Shown here: one piece after another, positions 6,224-8,779 of the stretch | Numbering within the stretch: position 1 is the stretch's first letter | Layout of the letters: every line of letters starts with the position of its first letter | NCBI GenBank assembly: GCA_029865405.1 | Contig: JAOUGZ010000084.1 | Coordinates: 1 to 8,779, forward strand | Direction of reading: 5' to 3' | Source of the DNA: Betaproteobacteria bacterium | GTDB taxonomy: Bacteria; Pseudomonadota; Gammaproteobacteria; Burkholderiales; SG8-39 | Length of the DNA: 8,779 bases | Notes under the pieces: generated by a model | What the model saw: the letters and a program-made list of their open reading frames with translations, nothing else | Told to the model about the DNA's origin: nothing | The model's database searches: none | Program-made: the position numbers and the translations under genes

Positions 6224-6910
6224 ATGACGATCAGCGCATATCCACTGGGCGACGCGATCGCGCGCTGCGGCCGACTGCTCGTGATGGCTGTCGTGGTCGC
6301 CACGCTTGGCGCTTGCGCCACGGCCACTCCCTACGATTACACGGCGTACAAGCAGAATCGACCGGTCTCGATGCTCGTACTGCCGCCGCTCAATGAAACG
6401 CCCGAGGTTGTGGCGACCTACGGTGTGCTCTCGCAAGTCACCTTGCCACTCGCCGAGGCGGGCTACTACGTCGTTCCGGTGTCACTGATGGACGAGACTT
6501 TCCGACAGAACGGACTCAATAATCCGGCGGAAATTCACGACGTGTCCCCGCAAAAACTGCGCGAAATCTACGGTGCAGATGCCGCGGTGTACATCAAGAT
6601 CACGCAGTACGGCACCAGCTATGCGATCGTGGCCAGCGATACCAGAGTTACTGTTCAGGCTCGCATCGTGGACTTGCGGACCGGCGATTTGCTCTGGCAA
6701 GGTAGTGCGAGCGCAGCGTCAAGCGAGAACAAGAGCTCGAATCAGGGCGGCCTGGTCGGGCTGTTGGTCCAAGCGATCGTCACCCAGATCGTTGAAACAG
6801 CCGCTGATACCAGTATTGTCTACGCGGGCATCGCCAGCCAGCGGCTACTTTCGCCGAAGCCCAACGGCATACTCTACGGCCCGCGCTCGCCGAACTACCA
6901 AAAAGACTGA
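6224..6910 (+). CDS. DUF799 / GNA1162-family lipoprotein
   Basis: 228 residues from the ATG at 6224; an in-frame GTG at 6209 would add five residues and cannot be excluded, as neither has a strong ribosome site. The leader ends in TLGAC with Cys31 as the lipidated residue. Family landmarks are VSMLVLPPLNETPEVVATYG at about 48-67, SQVTLPLAEAGYYVVPVSL, then a DETFRQNGL segment, a LREIYGADAAVYIKI strand-helix unit and VDLRTGDLLWQG. The C-terminus is Gly/Leu-rich (GGLVGLLVQAIVTQIVE) and ends LYGPRSPNYQKD. Neisseria GNA1162 is a surface-associated lipoprotein whose fold is related to the N-terminal domain of TolB and to CsgG. A role in an envelope transport or assembly complex with the two upstream lipoproteins is inferred. 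Spacing to the DUF4810 stop is 28 bases. Confidence 0.88.
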   Translation: MTISAYPLGDAIARCGRLLVMAVVVATLGACATATPYDYTAYKQNRPVSMLVLPPLNETPEVVATYGVLSQVTLPLAEAGYYVVPVSLMDETFRQNGLNNPAEIHDVSPQKLREIYGADAAVYIKITQYGTSYAIVASDTRVTVQARIVDLRTGDLLWQGSASAASSENKSSNQGGLVGLLVQAIVTQIVETAADTSIVYAGIASQRLLSPKPNGILYGPRSPNYQKD

Positions 6911-6913
6911 GTC

Positions 6914-6931
6914 CTCCGGCCCATTTCGGAG
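6914..6931 (+). terminator. Weak hairpin after the lipoprotein operon
   Basis: CTCCG (6914-6918) can pair with CGGAG (6927-6931) over an eight-base loop, just after the DUF799 stop at 6908-6910. The stem is only five pairs and no T-run follows, so this is at best a weak or Rho-assisted end site. Confidence 0.2.
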
Positions 6932-6974
6932 TCAGGGCTTGCGAACGTGGGTTCGATTGTCGATCCGCCTCCTC

Positions 6975-7005
6975 AATGGCGGGTTTCGGCCAGAGGCAGT
7001 CGTTC
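6975..7005 (+). repeat. Dispersed 31-base repeat, copy 2
   Basis: Contains TTTCGGCCAG (6984-6993), shared exactly with copy 1, and GTCGTTC (6999-7005), shared exactly with copy 3. The palindrome arms have decayed. It lies 65 bases after the lipoprotein operon, so copies 1 and 2 bracket that operon in direct orientation. Confidence 0.45.
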
Positions 7006-7131
7006 ACTAGCTAACGCTTTAGATCATTGGCTCGTGGAAGCTGGCGAAGAGCGCCGTGGCGGGTTTGGTGCATCGACCGTGTTTTGGGCGCGACTTCCCG
7101 TTTCTTTGCGCCTGCGAATTGCTGAGCGACT

Positions 7132-7536
7132 TTACGGAAGTCTTTCGCGGTGTACGGTCGAACTGTGCGCGACGCAGTCGGGGCGCACTCGAGTAATGCG
7201 CATTGAGCCCAACGCCTCTCCACGAGTAACAAATGCTGTCGCCCAGTGCCAATCTCCATCTCGGTCTTGACAGAGTTCTTTAAGTCGTAGTCCATCTCTG
7301 CCCACCGCGACGACCTGACCAAAGTCGGCCCCGACAAAGTTCCCCAGACCGACCTCGTGGGTCTTGCCAATTGGGGTGCGAAACACGGCTCGGCCATCCG
7401 GTCCGTCACCATGTAGTTCGAGAAGCACAAGTTCTTCGAGCTCAAAACGCTCGAGCGGATCGATAACACGCTCGGCAAAAACCATGCCGCATGAGGCGAA
7501 TAACAGAATCACCAGAGCAAACGATCGGATGTTCAT
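7132..7536 (-). CDS. Solitary PilP-like protein (HR-domain, type IV pilus lipoprotein relative)
   Basis: 134 residues. The start ATG (7534-7536) has only a weak GGTGA upstream. A hydrophobic leader (ALVILLFASCG) allows either lipidation at Cys16 or signal peptidase I cleavage after VFA at 19-21; true PilP is an inner-membrane lipoprotein. Residues 25-105 resemble the PilP beta-domain: IDPLERFELEELVLLEL, then GRAVFRTPIGKTHEVGLGNFVGADFG with the characteristic G-N-F/Y-V/I-G turn, QVVAVGRDGLRLKEL and a final DGDWHW. PilP normally links the PilMNO inner-membrane platform to the PilQ secretin. Here the protein lacks the long N-terminal linker of PilP (the family is usually about 170-180 residues) and no pilMNOQ genes are nearby. 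The last 25-30 residues do not resemble the family and may be drift past an original stop. Expression and function are uncertain. Confidence 0.55.
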   Translation of the reverse strand: MNIRSFALVILLFASCGMVFAERVIDPLERFELEELVLLELHGDGPDGRAVFRTPIGKTHEVGLGNFVGADFGQVVAVGRDGLRLKELCQDRDGDWHWATAFVTRGEALGSMRITRVRPDCVAHSSTVHRERLP

Positions 7537-7716
7537 ACGTCACCAATCGTTCGGTGCGCCCAACTCTTAGTAGTAGACATTCGCGTCGTATATCGCGCCT
7601 GCAGGACAGTGCCAATCTCATATCTTGGTAACCGCGCCGTGGCTTCTGGTACCTAGCTCCGGAAGTGGTTGCCTTGCTGCAGACTAACGGCTCGGGGATC
7701 ACAAAGCAGCCCCACG

Positions 7717-7747
7717 AACATCCGCTTTGGGTCGTAAGCGGTCGTTC
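7717..7747 (+). repeat. Dispersed 31-base repeat, copy 3, forming a strong hairpin
   Basis: CCGCTT (7722-7727) pairs with AAGCGG (7736-7741) over an eight-base loop, and after a two-base mismatch CGAAC (7715-7719) pairs with GTTCG (7744-7748). This is the best-preserved palindrome of the three copies. It shares GTCGTTC exactly with copy 2 and CCGCTTT with copy 1. Confidence 0.5.
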
Positions 7748-7801
7748 GCCCTGCCCCTACGGGTCGCACAGCCAACGCACTATCTGTGGTTCAAATCTCC
7801 A

Positions 7802-7843
7802 CGGGGATTCAAACCCCGGTTACCGCCGTGAAAGGGCGGTAAC
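7802..7843 (-). terminator. Two tandem stem-loops just past the korB stop
   Basis: GTTACCGCC (7819-7827) pairs perfectly over nine bases with GGCGGTAAC (7835-7843), loop of seven. Next to it CGGGG (7802-7806) pairs with CCCCG (7814-7818), also with a seven-base loop. In the direction of korB transcription the nine-pair stem comes first, six bases after the stop codon. No T-run follows, so it may be a Rho-dependent end or a 3'-end-protecting structure instead of a standard intrinsic terminator. Confidence 0.45.
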
Positions 7844-7849
7844 TTACCA

Positions 7850-8779
7850 CTACCGCATCGCCGCGTTGATCTTGTCCAGCATCGCCGACCCGGGACACAA
7901 CTCCTTCTCGCCGAGCCGGTTGAACGGCGTTTCGTAAGTATTCAGATGCGCATGCAAGTCCTCCGCATCCGCCGCCAGATACAGCAACCCCGTCAGCACC
8001 TCGCCCTTCTCCGCCGCCCGCGCGATATGGGATACCGCGTTGATCTTGTCTGAAGGGTCGTACGCCGTATCCAGCTTGCGCAGCTTGATGATCGACCCGT
8101 CATGCTGCGGCACCTCGATCACCCCGCCCTCCGCGTAATCGACGGTAATCGCCTCGCGCGAAGGCCAGAAGTCCAGACGATTGACCGCCTCGTTGTGCTC
8201 GCGCACGTACTCGTAGCTCTTGGTCGACCCCGCGTGATTGTTGAACGCGACGCAGGGCGAAATCACGTCAATAAAGGCAGCGCCCTCATGAGCGATCGCC
8301 GCCTTGATCAGCGGCGTGAGCTGCTGTTTATCCCCGGAAAAACTCCGTGCCACGAACGTGGCGCCCATCAATAGGGCGAGCGACACGGTATCCACCGGGG
8401 AGTCGGCGTTCACCGCCCCCTTCTTCGCCTTCGAGCCCTTGTCCGCGGTGGCCGAAAACTGGCCCTTGGTCAGCCCGTACACCCCGTTGTTCTCCAGGAT
8501 GTAGGTCATGTTCACGCCACGGCGCATCACGTGCGCGAATTGCCCCAAGCCGATGGAAGCCGAATCCCCGTCGCCGGACACCCCCAGATAGATCAGATCC
8601 CGATTGGCCAGGTTCGCCCCGGTCAGGACCGACGGCATCCGCCCATGCACGGTGTTGAACCCGTGCGAATTCCCCAGGAAATAATCCGGGGTCTTGGAAG
8701 AACACCCGATCCCCGACAGCTTCGCCACCCGATGCGGCTCGACGTTGAGCTCCCAGAACGCCTGGATCAGCGCCGCCGA
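7850..8779 (-). CDS. korB: 2-oxoglutarate:ferredoxin oxidoreductase, beta subunit (5' end outside window)
   Basis: 309 residues are visible; the frame is open to the window edge, so the true start lies beyond it and an internal GTG at 8728 is not the start. With the alpha subunit (KorA), the enzyme oxidises 2-oxoglutarate to succinyl-CoA and reduces ferredoxin, or runs in reverse in reductive carbon fixation. The beta subunit holds thiamine diphosphate and a [4Fe-4S] cluster. Visible landmarks, numbered from the window edge: SGIGCSS with a cluster Cys at about 26, the ThDP/Mg2+ motif GDGD at about 69-72, and LENNGVYGLTKGQFS at about 95-109. ISPC follows, with the probable fourth cluster Cys at about 176. 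The C-terminal third fits the PFO beta C-terminal domain. The N-terminal CPGC cluster motif must lie in the roughly 30-40 missing residues. Related 2-oxoacid substrates cannot be excluded. korA would be expected immediately upstream, outside the window. Confidence 0.92.
   Translation of the reverse strand, partial: SAALIQAFWELNVEPHRVAKLSGIGCSSKTPDYFLGNSHGFNTVHGRMPSVLTGANLANRDLIYLGVSGDGDSASIGLGQFAHVMRRGVNMTYILENNGVYGLTKGQFSATADKGSKAKKGAVNADSPVDTVSLALLMGATFVARSFSGDKQQLTPLIKAAIAHEGAAFIDVISPCVAFNNHAGSTKSYEYVREHNEAVNRLDFWPSREAITVDYAEGGVIEVPQHDGSIIKLRKLDTAYDPSDKINAVSHIARAAEKGEVLTGLLYLAADAEDLHAHLNTYETPFNRLGEKELCPGSAMLDKINAAMR

Larger units (their letters stand above)
7537..7849. other. Non-coding stretch between PilP-like gene and korB
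   Basis: No credible coding region is seen on either strand. The stretch carries repeat copy 3 (7717-7747, inside a longer hairpin) and two tandem stem-loops (7802-7843) next to the korB stop. Fragments such as GGTTCAAATC near 7788 recall a tRNA T-arm, but no cloverleaf could be built. Confidence 0.55.

Noticed and set aside
5012..7624. Short shared words CAATCTCATATC (5012, 7613) and CAGTGCCAATCTC (7244, 7607)
   Set aside because: Matches of 12-13 bases are expected a few times by chance in a window of this size, and the flanks agree only partly.
7785..7830. Possible tRNA or tRNA remnant (GGTTCAAATC and ATTCAAA loops with short stems)
   Set aside because: No acceptor, D or anticodon arms could be built on either strand, and the loop offsets do not fit a proper T-arm.

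Overview
The window is GC-rich, with G/C-ending codons in most genes. The gene content (SelO, KorB, a CsgG/DUF4810/DUF799 lipoprotein set, a PilP-like protein) suggests a betaproteobacterium or a close relative; this is inference from gene families, not from a marker gene. Both ends are cut inside genes: the 3' end of selO at the left and the 5' part of korB (minus strand) at the right.

Layout. (1) 1-1066, plus strand: the C-terminus of the protein AMPylase SelO, then a class I SAM-dependent methyltransferase that carries a signal peptide. (2) 1063-3201, minus strand: a 712-residue Ala/Arg/Glu-rich coiled-coil protein with one membrane segment near its C-terminus. Its stop codon overlaps that of the methyltransferase in a shared CTAG. 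The rod is 44 consecutive 14-residue units with no insertion or deletion, and this is the most striking feature of the window. (3) 3265-4761, plus strand: a compact VOC - YCII - VOC cluster followed by the wreck of a second YCII gene. This arrangement usually accompanies an ECF sigma factor, and none is present here. (4) 4762-5133: non-coding, with a dispersed repeat and a candidate promoter. (5) 5134-6910, plus strand: an operon of three predicted lipoproteins (CsgG/HfaB-like, DUF4810, DUF799/GNA1162-like). (6) 6911-7849: mostly non-coding sequence with two more repeat copies and strong hairpins, plus a short minus-strand gene for a solitary PilP-like protein. (7) 7850-8779, minus strand: the beta subunit of 2-oxoglutarate:ferredoxin oxidoreductase.

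How the parts work together. The three lipoproteins very probably form one cell-envelope complex. The VOC/YCII genes look like a partly decayed small regulon. The coiled-coil protein is predicted to be a rod about 90 nm long, anchored in the inner membrane with the rod in the cytoplasm; its role is unknown. Sequence from about 4600 to 7850 looks less G/C-saturated and holds all three repeat copies and the pseudogene, so it may be a more recently rearranged segment between older core genes.
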